64,000 bases of DNA, from NCBI RefSeq assembly GCF_020215705.1, contig NZ_JAIWNB010000001.1, positions 806,001 through 870,000 of the forward strand. The letters run 5' to 3'. Positions 1 through 7,735 of the stretch are shown here, piece by piece. The notes below the pieces were generated by a model that had not been told where the DNA came from, did no database searches, and saw only the letters and a list, made by a program, of their open reading frames with translations. A program made the translations under genes and the position numbers. Within the stretch, counting starts at the first letter, position 1. Every line of letters begins with the position of its first letter. This DNA is from Nonomuraea aurantiaca (GTDB lineage Bacteria > Actinomycetota > Actinomycetes > Streptosporangiales > Streptosporangiaceae).

Positions 1-912
1 GCGGAGAACCTGCACGAGCACGGGCTGGTCGACGCGGTGGTGTCGGCCGAAGACGCGCGCGGGGTGGCGATCAGGGCGCTGTCCGTGCTGTGCGCCGAAC
101 GTGCCGGGCTGGTCGCCGGCGAGCCGCCCGAGGAGGACCTGCGGCCGGTGGAGGCGTGGGAGGCGATCACCCGCTCGCGCCGCGACGACCGTCCCGGCGC
201 GCGCACGCTGCTCAAGCTGGCCGCCACCGACGTGACCCCGCTCACCGGCAACGGCGCGGGCGAGAACGAGCCGGGCCTGCTGCTGGCGCTCGCGCGGTTC
301 GGCAGCGCGCCGGCCGTCGTGCTCGGCCAGGACCGGCGCAGGGCCCGGCCCAGCTCGCCGCTCGGCCCCGGCGGGCTGCGGATGGCCAGGCGCGGCATGC
401 GGCTGGCCGCCGAGCTGGGGCTGCCCCTGGTCACCGTGATCGACACGGCGGGCGCGGCGCTGTCGAAGGCGGCCGAGGAGGGCGGGCTGGCCGCGGAGAT
501 CGCCCGCTGCCTGGCCGACCTGGTCATGCTCGACGCGCCGACGGTGTGCCTGCTGCTCGGTGAGGGCGCGGGCGGCGCGGCGCTTGCCCTGCTGCCCGCC
601 GACCGCGTGCTGTGCGCGCAGCACGCGTGGCTGTCGCCGCTGCCGCCGGAGGGGGCCTCGGCGATCCTCTATCGCAGCGTGGACTTCGCGCCGGAGATCG
701 CCCAGCAGCAGCGGGTGCGGGCCACCGATCTGCGGCGCGACGGGATCGTCGACCGGGTGATCCCGGAGGTGCCCGACGCCGCGTACGAGCCGCGCGCGTT
801 CTGCGAGCGGGTGGGACGGGCGCTGGAGTACGAGATCGCCGGGCTGCTGGCGCGGAGCCCGGCGGACCGTCGAGTGGCCCGCCAGGCCCGCTACCGCAAC
901 CTGGGCGGCTAG
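1..912 (+). CDS. acyl/acetyl-CoA carboxylase carboxyltransferase, C-terminal part
   Basis: The frame is open from base 1, so the start lies outside the window and only the last ~303 residues are seen. The first residues (ENLHEHGLVDAVV) look like the end of a carboxyltransferase beta domain. The rest resembles the alpha domain: a crotonase-fold core around RGMRLAAELGLPLVTVIDTAG, then GEGAGGAALALLPADRVL, and a late segment GIVDRVIPE typical of this family. Beta and alpha halves therefore appear fused in one chain, as in many actinobacterial acyl-CoA carboxylases. The enzyme moves a carboxyl group from carboxybiotin to acetyl- or propionyl-CoA for fatty acid synthesis. Acetyl versus propionyl specificity cannot be judged from this fragment. 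The gene is convergent with the next one and ends inside a hairpin. Confidence 0.85.
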   Translation, partial: AENLHEHGLVDAVVSAEDARGVAIRALSVLCAERAGLVAGEPPEEDLRPVEAWEAITRSRRDDRPGARTLLKLAATDVTPLTGNGAGENEPGLLLALARFGSAPAVVLGQDRRRARPSSPLGPGGLRMARRGMRLAAELGLPLVTVIDTAGAALSKAAEEGGLAAEIARCLADLVMLDAPTVCLLLGEGAGGAALALLPADRVLCAQHAWLSPLPPEGASAILYRSVDFAPEIAQQQRVRATDLRRDGIVDRVIPEVPDAAYEPRAFCERVGRALEYEIAGLLARSPADRRVARQARYRNLGG

Positions 913-930
913 CCTGGGGCTCGCCAGGCT
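911..930. terminator. hairpin between convergent genes
   Basis: AGCCTGG and CCAGGCT form a perfect 7 bp stem around a 6 nt loop, beginning within the TAG stop of the carboxyltransferase and ending 2 bp before the stop of the convergent gene. There is no T-tract. Position and symmetry suggest a shared bidirectional terminator. Confidence 0.5.
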
Positions 931-932
931 GG

Positions 933-2936
933 TTACCGCGAGGGCTCCTTCGGCTCGTACGTCCAGAGCACGCGGCCGTCGGCGCCGTAGCCGGTGAGCC
1001 GTACGCCCGGCCAGAACAGCCCCTGCTTGGTAGCCGCCTCGGGAACCGGCCCGGCGAACAGTCGCACGCCCTGCCCCCAGGGGTCGGGCACCGTGCTCGC
1101 GGTGGCGTGTCCGCCGTCCTTGAGCGTGATATCGACTTTGGCCGTGCCGGGCAGGGTGAAGCCGTACCACTGCCCCTTATGGGACGACCATTTCAGCGGG
1201 AGCTCCGGGGCGGCGATCATGTCGCTCAGCTTCCCGCCCGGAGCGGGCTGGAAGGAGCCGGGCTGTTCCTTGCCGTCCTTCGTCCACTTGACGCACGCGT
1301 CGGCGTACAGGTGGGCGGTGAGCCCGCCGGCGAAGACGTGGCCGGCGTCCAGGGGCTTCTTGTCGTCCCAGCACCAGGAGCGCTGCCTCGACTCGACCTG
1401 TTCGAGTTGCTTGCCTCGCACCTTGTACACGAAGGCGCCGAGCTTGGCGTCGCGCGGGTACCTGACCCACCACACGGGCGCGGGCAAGTCCTTGCCGCGC
1501 ATCAGGGTGGCGGGGAGGCGACGTCCGTCCTCCATCACCGCCTCGATGGACAGCCAGTCGTCCTCAGCCGCGCCGAAGGCGAGGAAGCTGCCAGGCAGCG
1601 GCAGATAGGTCTGCACCTTGCTGCTGGAGAACCGGCCGAACGGGGGTTCGGGCCGCACCGGGGTGCAACTGCTCGGGTTGTTGCTGTTTGAGCCGGTACC
1701 GCCGGTGGCGCACAGCTGCAGGCCGTCCTCGTAGGGCTGCGTGCCGAACGAGAGCCGTACCGGCCCGTTGCTGAAGTCGTCGGTTCCGGGGACGGTGATG
1801 GGCTCGCCGGTCCGCTTGAAGTTCGACTTCGTCGATGAGGGGCGGGGTGGGAAGTCCTTGCGCCAGAGCTGCTTGCCCGTGGCGTCGTAGCCCGCCACCC
1901 AGCCGCCGGGGGTCCAGTCGAGCGGCGCTAGGCGTGCGAGGGTGAACAGGTTGCGGCCGAGGTTCCACGGATCGGGGCTGCCCTCCAGGGTGATCGGGGC
2001 GTCGGAGCCGGTCGCCAGCTGGATCTTGGCGGTGTCCCTGCTCGCGGCGGTGAAGATCAGGCCCTCATCGGTGAAGAGCATCGGCACGGGGTCCGGCGTC
2101 GGATCCTTCGTGTCCAGGTTGATCCAGCCGATTTCTTTGCCCTGGCGGAACCAGAAGATCCGGCGGCCCTGGACCTTGTAGTCGTAGGGGCGCACGGTGA
2201 CCGCGCCGGGCAGCCGCAGCGCCTGGCCGATCGGTGTGCCTCTGCTGCTCTCGTGGATGAGGGACTTGGGCGACTGGTCCGTGCCCTGCCTGCCCTTGGC
2301 GTCGGTGAATTCCACCTTGGCCACCCGGTCCGCGGCCGACAGCGCCAGCGTCCAGATGACCATCGGGGCGCCCTCCGACCGATGCAGCGTCGCCTCCACC
2401 CGCCTGCCGTCCGTCAGTACGGCCGTGACCTTCGTCACGTCGGTCATGGACAACCCGTAGTCCATATAGGCGGACGGAGTGTCGCTCCGGGTGGTGCCCT
2501 CGTACGTGCCGCCACCTTCGAAGACCTCGGCCGTGCCCAGGTCGTGGCACGAGCCGAAGGGATCGCCGTCCACGGCCTGGGCGACCTGGCACACCAGGGG
2601 AACGCCGTCCTGGTTCCGCGCGAACCACAGGCGCAGCGGCTTGCCCTGCGCCGGGTCGTCCACCACCACCTGCTCGCCGGCCGCCGTCTTGTCCTGCATG
2701 AGCTGCTTGTAGACCTCGTCGGGGTCGCTCGCGCTGTTTCGGCCCAGGCCCCCGTTGAGCAGGATGGGGATGAAGACGGCGAGCAGCGCGATGGGCAGGG
2801 CGGCGAGCAGCCACCGCCCGCGCGGCACCGGCGGGGGAGTGCGGCGCTGGACCTTGAGCCAGGCGTTCGGATCGGCCTCGTAGGTCTGGGCTTGGGCGTC
2901 GAGTGCCGCCCGCAGGCGTGCTTCCAGATCGCTCAC
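933..2936 (-). CDS. large single-pass membrane protein paired with an ECF sigma factor
   Basis: 667 residues. A ~42-residue cytoplasmic N-terminus is followed by one transmembrane helix (LLAALPIALLAVFIPILL, about residues 43-62). A ~600-residue outer part rich in Gly, Pro, Trp and aromatic residues follows, with no domain I can name. The GTG start overlaps the sigma factor stop as GTGA, so the two are translationally coupled. In actinobacteria, SigE-family sigma genes are often followed by such membrane proteins, which are candidates for signal sensors or anti-sigma factors. The N-terminus here is short and lacks a zinc-binding HxxxCxxC anti-sigma motif, so the regulatory role is inference from position only. 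Confidence 0.75.
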   Translation of the reverse strand: MSDLEARLRAALDAQAQTYEADPNAWLKVQRRTPPPVPRGRWLLAALPIALLAVFIPILLNGGLGRNSASDPDEVYKQLMQDKTAAGEQVVVDDPAQGKPLRLWFARNQDGVPLVCQVAQAVDGDPFGSCHDLGTAEVFEGGGTYEGTTRSDTPSAYMDYGLSMTDVTKVTAVLTDGRRVEATLHRSEGAPMVIWTLALSAADRVAKVEFTDAKGRQGTDQSPKSLIHESSRGTPIGQALRLPGAVTVRPYDYKVQGRRIFWFRQGKEIGWINLDTKDPTPDPVPMLFTDEGLIFTAASRDTAKIQLATGSDAPITLEGSPDPWNLGRNLFTLARLAPLDWTPGGWVAGYDATGKQLWRKDFPPRPSSTKSNFKRTGEPITVPGTDDFSNGPVRLSFGTQPYEDGLQLCATGGTGSNSNNPSSCTPVRPEPPFGRFSSSKVQTYLPLPGSFLAFGAAEDDWLSIEAVMEDGRRLPATLMRGKDLPAPVWWVRYPRDAKLGAFVYKVRGKQLEQVESRQRSWCWDDKKPLDAGHVFAGGLTAHLYADACVKWTKDGKEQPGSFQPAPGGKLSDMIAAPELPLKWSSHKGQWYGFTLPGTAKVDITLKDGGHATASTVPDPWGQGVRLFAGPVPEAATKQGLFWPGVRLTGYGADGRVLWTYEPKEPSR

Positions 2937-3430
2937 TGGTCCTCCTCCTTCAGCGCCTTGCCCAGCGCGGCCAGGGCCCTGCTGGCGTGGGTCTTGACCG
3001 AACCCGCCGAGACGCCCATGACGTCGGCGATCTCGCGTTCGGACAGGTCGAGCCAGTAGCGCAGGACGAGGGCCTCGCGCTGCCTGCGCGGGAGGCGGTC
3101 GAGCGCCGCGAGCAGCTCGCGGTGCTCCTCGGCGACGATCACCGCCTGCTCGCTGCTGCGTTCATGCTCGGGAGGATCGGGGCGGCGCAGCCGGACCAGC
3201 CTGAGGTGGCGCAGGCGGTTGCGGGTGAGGTTGCAGACGATCGTGCGCAGGTACGACACGGCCGCCCCGTCGTCGCGCAGCCGTCTGGTGTGCAGCCGGG
3301 AGAACGCCTCCTGGGCGATGTCCTCCGGGTCGTCGGCGCCGAGCAGGCCCGCCAGCCGTACCAGGGGATGGTAGTGGGCGGCGAACAGCTCGGCGAATGA
3401 CGGCTGCGCCATGGTGGAGGAGTCGATCAC
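2933..3430 (-). CDS. SigE-family ECF RNA polymerase sigma factor
   Basis: 165 residues, the usual size for ECF sigma factors. Region 2 covers about residues 10-75 (FAELFAAHYHPLVRLAGLLG, then DPEDIAQEAFSRL). Region 4 covers about 105-155 (LPRRQREALVLRYWLDLSE, then a helix-turn-helix around ADVMGVSAGSVKTHASRAL). It would direct RNA polymerase to a small stress regulon. The GTG at 3430 is used, but ATG at 3412 (MAQPSF) is an equally good start; neither has a clear Shine-Dalgarno. The coupled downstream membrane protein is its probable partner. Two unrelated small genes lie upstream on the same strand with a 33 bp gap, so a promoter may sit there. Confidence 0.9.
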   Translation of the reverse strand: MIDSSTMAQPSFAELFAAHYHPLVRLAGLLGADDPEDIAQEAFSRLHTRRLRDDGAAVSYLRTIVCNLTRNRLRHLRLVRLRRPDPPEHERSSEQAVIVAEEHRELLAALDRLPRRQREALVLRYWLDLSEREIADVMGVSAGSVKTHASRALAALGKALKEEDQ

Positions 3431-3463
3431 AGTACAGAGACACCCAAGGCGGGCGTCGGTTGA

Positions 3464-3859
3464 CTAGGGGACGGGAATCCGTTCGACGCGGATCGAGAAG
3501 ACCTCCTCGCGAGGCACCACGACCTCGTAGGCGCCGTGGTCGACCATCCAGTAGCCGAGCGCCTCCGCCTTCATGCCGCTGTGGCCGGTGTAGGCGATGT
3601 GCAGGCCGTCGTCGTCCTCGTCGAGCACGATGCACGGCTCGCCGCCGAACGCGCCGACCGTGCGGATCAGCACCAGCCAGTCGAGCTCGGCGCGGCCGAC
3701 AGTGCGCCGCCAGTAGCCGGAGGCCGGTTCGAACCCGTCGAGCTCCTCCTCGCTGAACAGCACCACCTGGTCGCTCTCCGGGCCGAGCGCGGCGGGCAGT
3801 GTGCGCTCGGCGAACCGCGCGACGAAGCCGGCGGCTACGGGCGTGATGTCGTCACTCAT
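3464..3859 (-). CDS. uncharacterised protein
   Basis: 131 residues, no signal peptide and no membrane helix. It is acidic in the middle (CIVLDEDDDGLHIAYTGHSG) and Trp/Tyr-containing. I do not recognise the family. The composition and a mixed alpha/beta hydrophobic pattern suggest a soluble cytoplasmic protein. Its ATG overlaps the stop of the preceding gene (ATGA), so the two uncharacterised genes are co-translated and probably act together. Codon use is like the neighbours. Confidence 0.7.
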   Translation of the reverse strand: MSDDITPVAAGFVARFAERTLPAALGPESDQVVLFSEEELDGFEPASGYWRRTVGRAELDWLVLIRTVGAFGGEPCIVLDEDDDGLHIAYTGHSGMKAEALGYWMVDHGAYEVVVPREEVFSIRVERIPVP

Positions 3860-4302
3860 GCGGCGGGCCGCCAGGTGAGCCCGTCGTAGGCGGCGAACGG
3901 CCGCTCATGTTCGGGGGTGATGTGCACGATCTGCGCGCCCGCGGGGATGGGGATCGGTGTGGTGTGGAACTGCGGGACCACGTGCTCGCGCGAGGTGGTG
4001 AACCCGTTTCCCGCGAACGGTGGCGCGTCGCTCCAGTCACCGCCCATATGCGGTCCGTACGGAACGGCGTAGGTGTCGGCGTCGCGGGCGTACCAGCGCA
4101 TGACATAGAGCTCGGGCACGTCGGCCGTCAGCTCCGATCCCTCGAACGAAAGGTCGAGTCCGTAGTAGAGCTGTCTGGGGGTCGTCAGCCGGACGCAGTC
4201 CTGGAGCCGGTAGACGTAGCCGGAGATGACCGTGCGTTTACCCGAAAGGTATGGCACGAGCAGACGCGGCGGGACGACCTTCTGCATCTGCGTTCTGCTC
4301 AC
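3856..4302 (-). CDS. uncharacterised protein, first gene of a coupled pair
   Basis: 148 residues from a GTG start without an obvious ribosome binding site. There is no signal peptide or transmembrane segment. The chain is rich in Tyr, Pro and His (for example HVVPQFHTTPIPIPAGAQIV) and looks like a beta-rich soluble protein. I cannot assign a family. Its stop overlaps the start of the next gene by 4 bp. It begins 9 bp past the end of the nitrilase gene on the same strand, so it may belong to one long minus-strand transcript reaching the sigma factor. Confidence 0.65.
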   Translation of the reverse strand: MSRTQMQKVVPPRLLVPYLSGKRTVISGYVYRLQDCVRLTTPRQLYYGLDLSFEGSELTADVPELYVMRWYARDADTYAVPYGPHMGGDWSDAPPFAGNGFTTSREHVVPQFHTTPIPIPAGAQIVHITPEHERPFAAYDGLTWRPAA

Positions 4303-4311
4303 TGTTCTACT

Positions 4312-5103
4312 TTACGATCGCTTGATACCTAGTACGCGATGTTCGAGGCACGGCAGGGCGGTCCTGGCCGCGGCGGTCACCTCCGGGTCCACCTCCACGA
4401 CCTGAATGCCCGGATTGGTGCCCAGATCGGCGCGGACTACACCGAGCGGGTCGGCCAGCATGCTGCGGCCCACCCCGAAACCGTCGGTCGACTCGGCCGG
4501 ATTGGGTGCCTGGCCGACTGCGGCGGTCCATGTCGTGTTCTCCAGCGCCCGCGCCCGGACCAGCGTGATCCAGTGGTCCTCCTTGAGCGGGCCCGATCCC
4601 CACGCGGCGATGACCGCGAACAGCTCGGCGCCCTGGTCGACCAGTGCTCTGGCCAGCTCGGGGAACCGGACGTCGTAGCAGGTGATCAGCCCGACGCGTA
4701 GTCCGGCCAGCTCCACCACGGTGGGCTCGCCGCCCGGGGCGACCAGCTCGGACTCCTTCGCGCCGAAGGAGTCGAACAGGTGGATCTTCCGGTAGGCGGC
4801 CTTGACGGAGCCGTGCGCGTCGATGGCCACGGCGGTGTTGTGCACCCGGCCGGGGCCCGGCTCGAACACGCCGGCGATCACCGCGATGCCGTGCTCGCGG
4901 GCCGCCTGCGCCACGCCGGAGACGAACGGCCCGTCGAGCGGCTCGGCCAGGTCGGTGATGCGGCTGCCGTAGCGGGTCAGCGTCGCCTCGGGGAAGATCG
5001 CCAGGTCCGCGCCTTCGGCCCTGGCGAGCGCTTCGCGGACCCTCTTGAGGTTGGCCGGCGGGTCAGGAGACACCGGGATCTGGCAGAGGGCGATTCTGGT
5101 CAC
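4312..5103 (-). CDS. carbon-nitrogen hydrolase (nitrilase superfamily)
   Basis: 263 residues, normal for a single-domain nitrilase-superfamily amidase. The catalytic triad is visible: Glu39 in FPEATL, Lys106 in YRKIHLFD and Cys142 in TCYDVRFPELAR. The family hydrolyses non-peptide C-N bonds. The closest functional classes by motif are omega-amidase/deaminated-glutathione amidase-like enzymes, but the substrate cannot be fixed. GTG start. The first 41 bp overlap the 3' end of the upstream DUF418 gene on the same strand, which suggests coupling in one operon with the membrane protein and the secreted hydrolase before it. Confidence 0.9.
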   Translation of the reverse strand: MTRIALCQIPVSPDPPANLKRVREALARAEGADLAIFPEATLTRYGSRITDLAEPLDGPFVSGVAQAAREHGIAVIAGVFEPGPGRVHNTAVAIDAHGSVKAAYRKIHLFDSFGAKESELVAPGGEPTVVELAGLRVGLITCYDVRFPELARALVDQGAELFAVIAAWGSGPLKEDHWITLVRARALENTTWTAAVGQAPNPAESTDGFGVGRSMLADPLGVVRADLGTNPGIQVVEVDPEVTAAARTALPCLEHRVLGIKRS

Positions 5104-5995
5104 GGCCCGACTCTAACCGGTTGGGCACCCCTCGAAACCAGGTCAGGCATCGCCAGATCCACTCGAGTGGGCCGTACCTGAACCTCGACAGCCACCACGC
5201 GCTGAACGGCACCTGTACGGCCAGCGTCGCCACCGTGACCACGAGCACCCACCAGCGCGTCGGGTCGCTCTTGAGCAGGTGGCCCGCTAGGGAGATCACC
5301 AGCGTGCCGGAGATGTAGTTGGTCAGCGCCATCCGCCCGAGCGGCTCCAGCACCGCCGACAGCGGCGCCGACCACCGGGTCCGCAGGGCCAGCAGCAGGC
5401 CGGTGGAGTAGGCGGTGGCCCCGGCGAGCGCGGCCGTGCTGTAGACGGTCCAGTTGTGGTTGGTGGTCCAGGCGGCGGTGAGCAGGGCGGAGGCCAGCGC
5501 GCTGACCGCGAAGACCGGCAGCAGCAGCCGCCCGGACGGGCGCGACTCCATCAGCGCCATGCCGAGCAGGAACAGCGCCGGGATGAGGATCGGCCCCGCC
5601 CCGACCCACACCGCCCACACGACCGTGGCCACCCCGAGGATCACCATGGGCAGCCCGCCGGCCAGGAACGAGGCGGGCAGCAGCACCAGCGCCCCGAACG
5701 CCGCGTAGGCCGTCAGCACCTCGCCGCTGTAGAAGGTGCGCTGGAGCAGCCCGAAGCACAGCAGCCAGAACAGCCGGCGCACCAGCACCCACCGCCCGGC
5801 CCGCTCCAGGACCAGGACGAAGCTGATGCCGAACAGCAGCGAGAAGATCGGATAGAACCGGCTCTGGAACAGCGCGTCGATCGTCCAGTCGATGCCGTTC
5901 TTGGGCTCGTGCACGGCGTGCTGCCAGGTGTTGACCAGCATGATGCCGCCCACCGCGAAGCCGCGGAGCGCGTCGAGCTCTCGGATACGCCTCAC
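5063..5995 (-). CDS. DUF418-family polytopic membrane protein
   Basis: 310 residues from GTG at 5995, which forms a GTGA overlap with the stop of the upstream hydrolase gene. The protein then begins RRIRELDALRGFAVGGIMLV, the characteristic start of this family. Upstream in-frame sequence is a shadow of the neighbouring gene. About eight hydrophobic helices follow. Conserved features include the LDALRG motif near the N-terminus and ALTNYISGTLVI, like the family's N-Y-x-x-Q/S segment. Members are integral membrane proteins of unknown transport or acyltransfer function. The downstream nitrilase overlaps by 41 bp. Confidence 0.8.
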   Translation of the reverse strand: MRRIRELDALRGFAVGGIMLVNTWQHAVHEPKNGIDWTIDALFQSRFYPIFSLLFGISFVLVLERAGRWVLVRRLFWLLCFGLLQRTFYSGEVLTAYAAFGALVLLPASFLAGGLPMVILGVATVVWAVWVGAGPILIPALFLLGMALMESRPSGRLLLPVFAVSALASALLTAAWTTNHNWTVYSTAALAGATAYSTGLLLALRTRWSAPLSAVLEPLGRMALTNYISGTLVISLAGHLLKSDPTRWWVLVVTVATLAVQVPFSAWWLSRFRYGPLEWIWRCLTWFRGVPNRLESGRDQNRPLPDPGVS

Positions 5996-7710
5996 AGGAT
6001 CCAGGCGAACCACCATACGAGGAATCCGGCCGCCGTGACGGCGGCCACCGCCTGCGGCCAGCCCCGGCGCAGCGCGAGCGCGCCGAGCGTGAGCACGGCC
6101 GAGCCGACCGCCACCCAGGTGTACGGCCAGACCGAGGCGGGCAGGCCGACGGCCAGCGCGGTCTCGTTCTCCTTGAGCATGCCCCACACCGCCGCCCCGG
6201 CCAGCCCCGTGAACGCCGTCCCCGCCAGCCCGGCGAAGGCGGCCACTGCCCGGCCCTTCAGCGCGCCCGCGACCAGCTGGACCAGCGACACCAGCGCGAA
6301 CAGCGCGAACGGGGCGGCCAGCCAGGGCGACAACGAGATCTGGTAGGAGGCGCCGGTCACCCGTACGTCGCCCGGGTTCAGCCGCGGGTAGACGGCCGCC
6401 TTCTCGGGCGAGCACGGTGCGGCCGCCCCGCCTGACGGGGTGTCGACGAAGGCCAGGATGTGGCGGCGGGCGCAGCCGTTGACCAGGAACACCGCGTGGC
6501 CCGTGCCCGCGAACTCCACGAAGCGGGCGTTGGGCAGGCTCTTGGCGGCGGGCTCGCTGGTCCTGGTCGGCGTCGTGGGGTCGTACTGGCCGCCCACCAC
6601 GAGCACCGGGGCCTTCGTGGTGGCGTTGACGGGTGCCGACTTGGGAAGCTTCCAGGCATCACACACCGCTTTGTCACTATTTACGGTGAAAAGTCGGGAT
6701 TTTGTGGTGAATGTGTTGAACGGGACCTCGTCCTGGCACTGCACCGCGTGATACAGCCCGAACTCGTGCGAGACCAGTGCGTCGCCCACCTCGTCGGCGA
6801 GCGGGCGCAGCAGCTCGTCGTCGCCCTTGCTCAGGGCGTCGATCATCGCCGGCGCCACGGCGAGCACGTCGGCCTCGTGCAGCGCCTCCGCCATGATCGT
6901 CGAGACGTCGTCGCCGGTCAGGCGGGCGGCGAAACCGGTGCCGAGCAGCGGGTCGGTGGTCGGCACCCGAGCGGGGCGGGCGTTCAGCCGCGTCACCATC
7001 GCCTCGAACGGCTCGCGCAGGCCCAGCTTGGTCACGGTGTCGGTTAAATTGCGGTCGGCGTCGTCGTACCAGCCGACCTTCTCCGGCAGGTACGAGTCGA
7101 GCACCACCGAGCGCACGCCCGCCGGATCGGCGGCGGCCACGTCCATCATGACCCGGGTCGAGTAGCTGACCCCGAACAGGTTCCAGGTGGGGTAGCCGAG
7201 TGTCTTGCGCAGCTCGACGACGTCGGCGGCGATCTCCTTGGTGTTGTAGCCGCGCAGGTCCACGCCCTGCTGCGCGAGGCGCTCGCGGCACTTCAGCGCG
7301 GCGGCGCCGACGTCGGCCGACGGCTCGCGCAGCCGGTCCAGCATGGCCTCGGCCGTCTCCGGGCAGCCCAGCGTCGGCTGGGAGTATTTGCTGCCGCGCT
7401 GCTCCACGGCCACCACGTCACGGTCGGGGAACATCTGGCTCAAGAACCCCGTCAGCTGCATCGACGCCGAGGCCGGGCCGCCGCTCATGTAGACGACCGG
7501 GTCGGGCTTGCGGTCCTTGGCCGTCGAGGCGTGCACGGCGTAGCCGACCTTGATGACCTTGCCCGGCGTGTCCCTGCGCTCGGGGACGACCAGGAAGCCG
7601 CAGGTCGTATGGTCGGGCATGACGACGGGACACGCGCTTTTCTCGACACCGCCCGGACTCATGACGGGCGGCGCGGAGAGGGCAAGTGCCAGGAGGACCC
7701 GAATGATCAC
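5992..7710 (-). CDS. secreted/membrane alpha/beta hydrolase, tripeptidyl aminopeptidase type
   Basis: 572 residues with an N-terminal signal peptide (about residues 1-18). The fold is an alpha/beta hydrolase with the nucleophile elbow GVSYS (Ser182), an Asp in GGQYDPTTPT and a His in GTGHAVF near the C-terminal TAP-like domain. Proteins of this type release N-terminal peptides or cleave esters outside the cell. Unusually, about 130 further residues contain several transmembrane helices (from LSPWLAAPFALFALVSLVQL onward), so the catalytic domain is probably tethered to the membrane. The GTG start lies 9 nt from a -10-like element shared with the divergent aminotransferase gene. The stop overlaps the next gene by 4 bp. 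Confidence 0.85.
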   Translation of the reverse strand: MIIRVLLALALSAPPVMSPGGVEKSACPVVMPDHTTCGFLVVPERRDTPGKVIKVGYAVHASTAKDRKPDPVVYMSGGPASASMQLTGFLSQMFPDRDVVAVEQRGSKYSQPTLGCPETAEAMLDRLREPSADVGAAALKCRERLAQQGVDLRGYNTKEIAADVVELRKTLGYPTWNLFGVSYSTRVMMDVAAADPAGVRSVVLDSYLPEKVGWYDDADRNLTDTVTKLGLREPFEAMVTRLNARPARVPTTDPLLGTGFAARLTGDDVSTIMAEALHEADVLAVAPAMIDALSKGDDELLRPLADEVGDALVSHEFGLYHAVQCQDEVPFNTFTTKSRLFTVNSDKAVCDAWKLPKSAPVNATTKAPVLVVGGQYDPTTPTRTSEPAAKSLPNARFVEFAGTGHAVFLVNGCARRHILAFVDTPSGGAAAPCSPEKAAVYPRLNPGDVRVTGASYQISLSPWLAAPFALFALVSLVQLVAGALKGRAVAAFAGLAGTAFTGLAGAAVWGMLKENETALAVGLPASVWPYTWVAVGSAVLTLGALALRRGWPQAVAAVTAAGFLVWWFAWIL

Positions 7711-7735
7711 GGGACGAGACTAATAGTGTGGGGCC
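7711..7735. promoter_or_regulatory. symmetric divergent promoter element
   Basis: Only 25 bp separate two divergent GTG starts. The centre CTAATAG (7720-7726) reads TAATAG on the plus strand and TATTAG on the minus strand, both good -10 hexamers. Exactly 9 nt separate each hexamer from its start codon. Both transcripts would be leaderless or nearly so. Any -35 boxes would lie inside the opposite genes and are not consensus. Confidence 0.5.

Noticed and set aside
5996..6415. Extended N-terminus for the DUF418 protein
   Set aside because: The extra 140 residues are a Gly/Arg-rich shadow of the hydrolase gene. The GTGA overlap at 5995 with the family's start motif is convincing.
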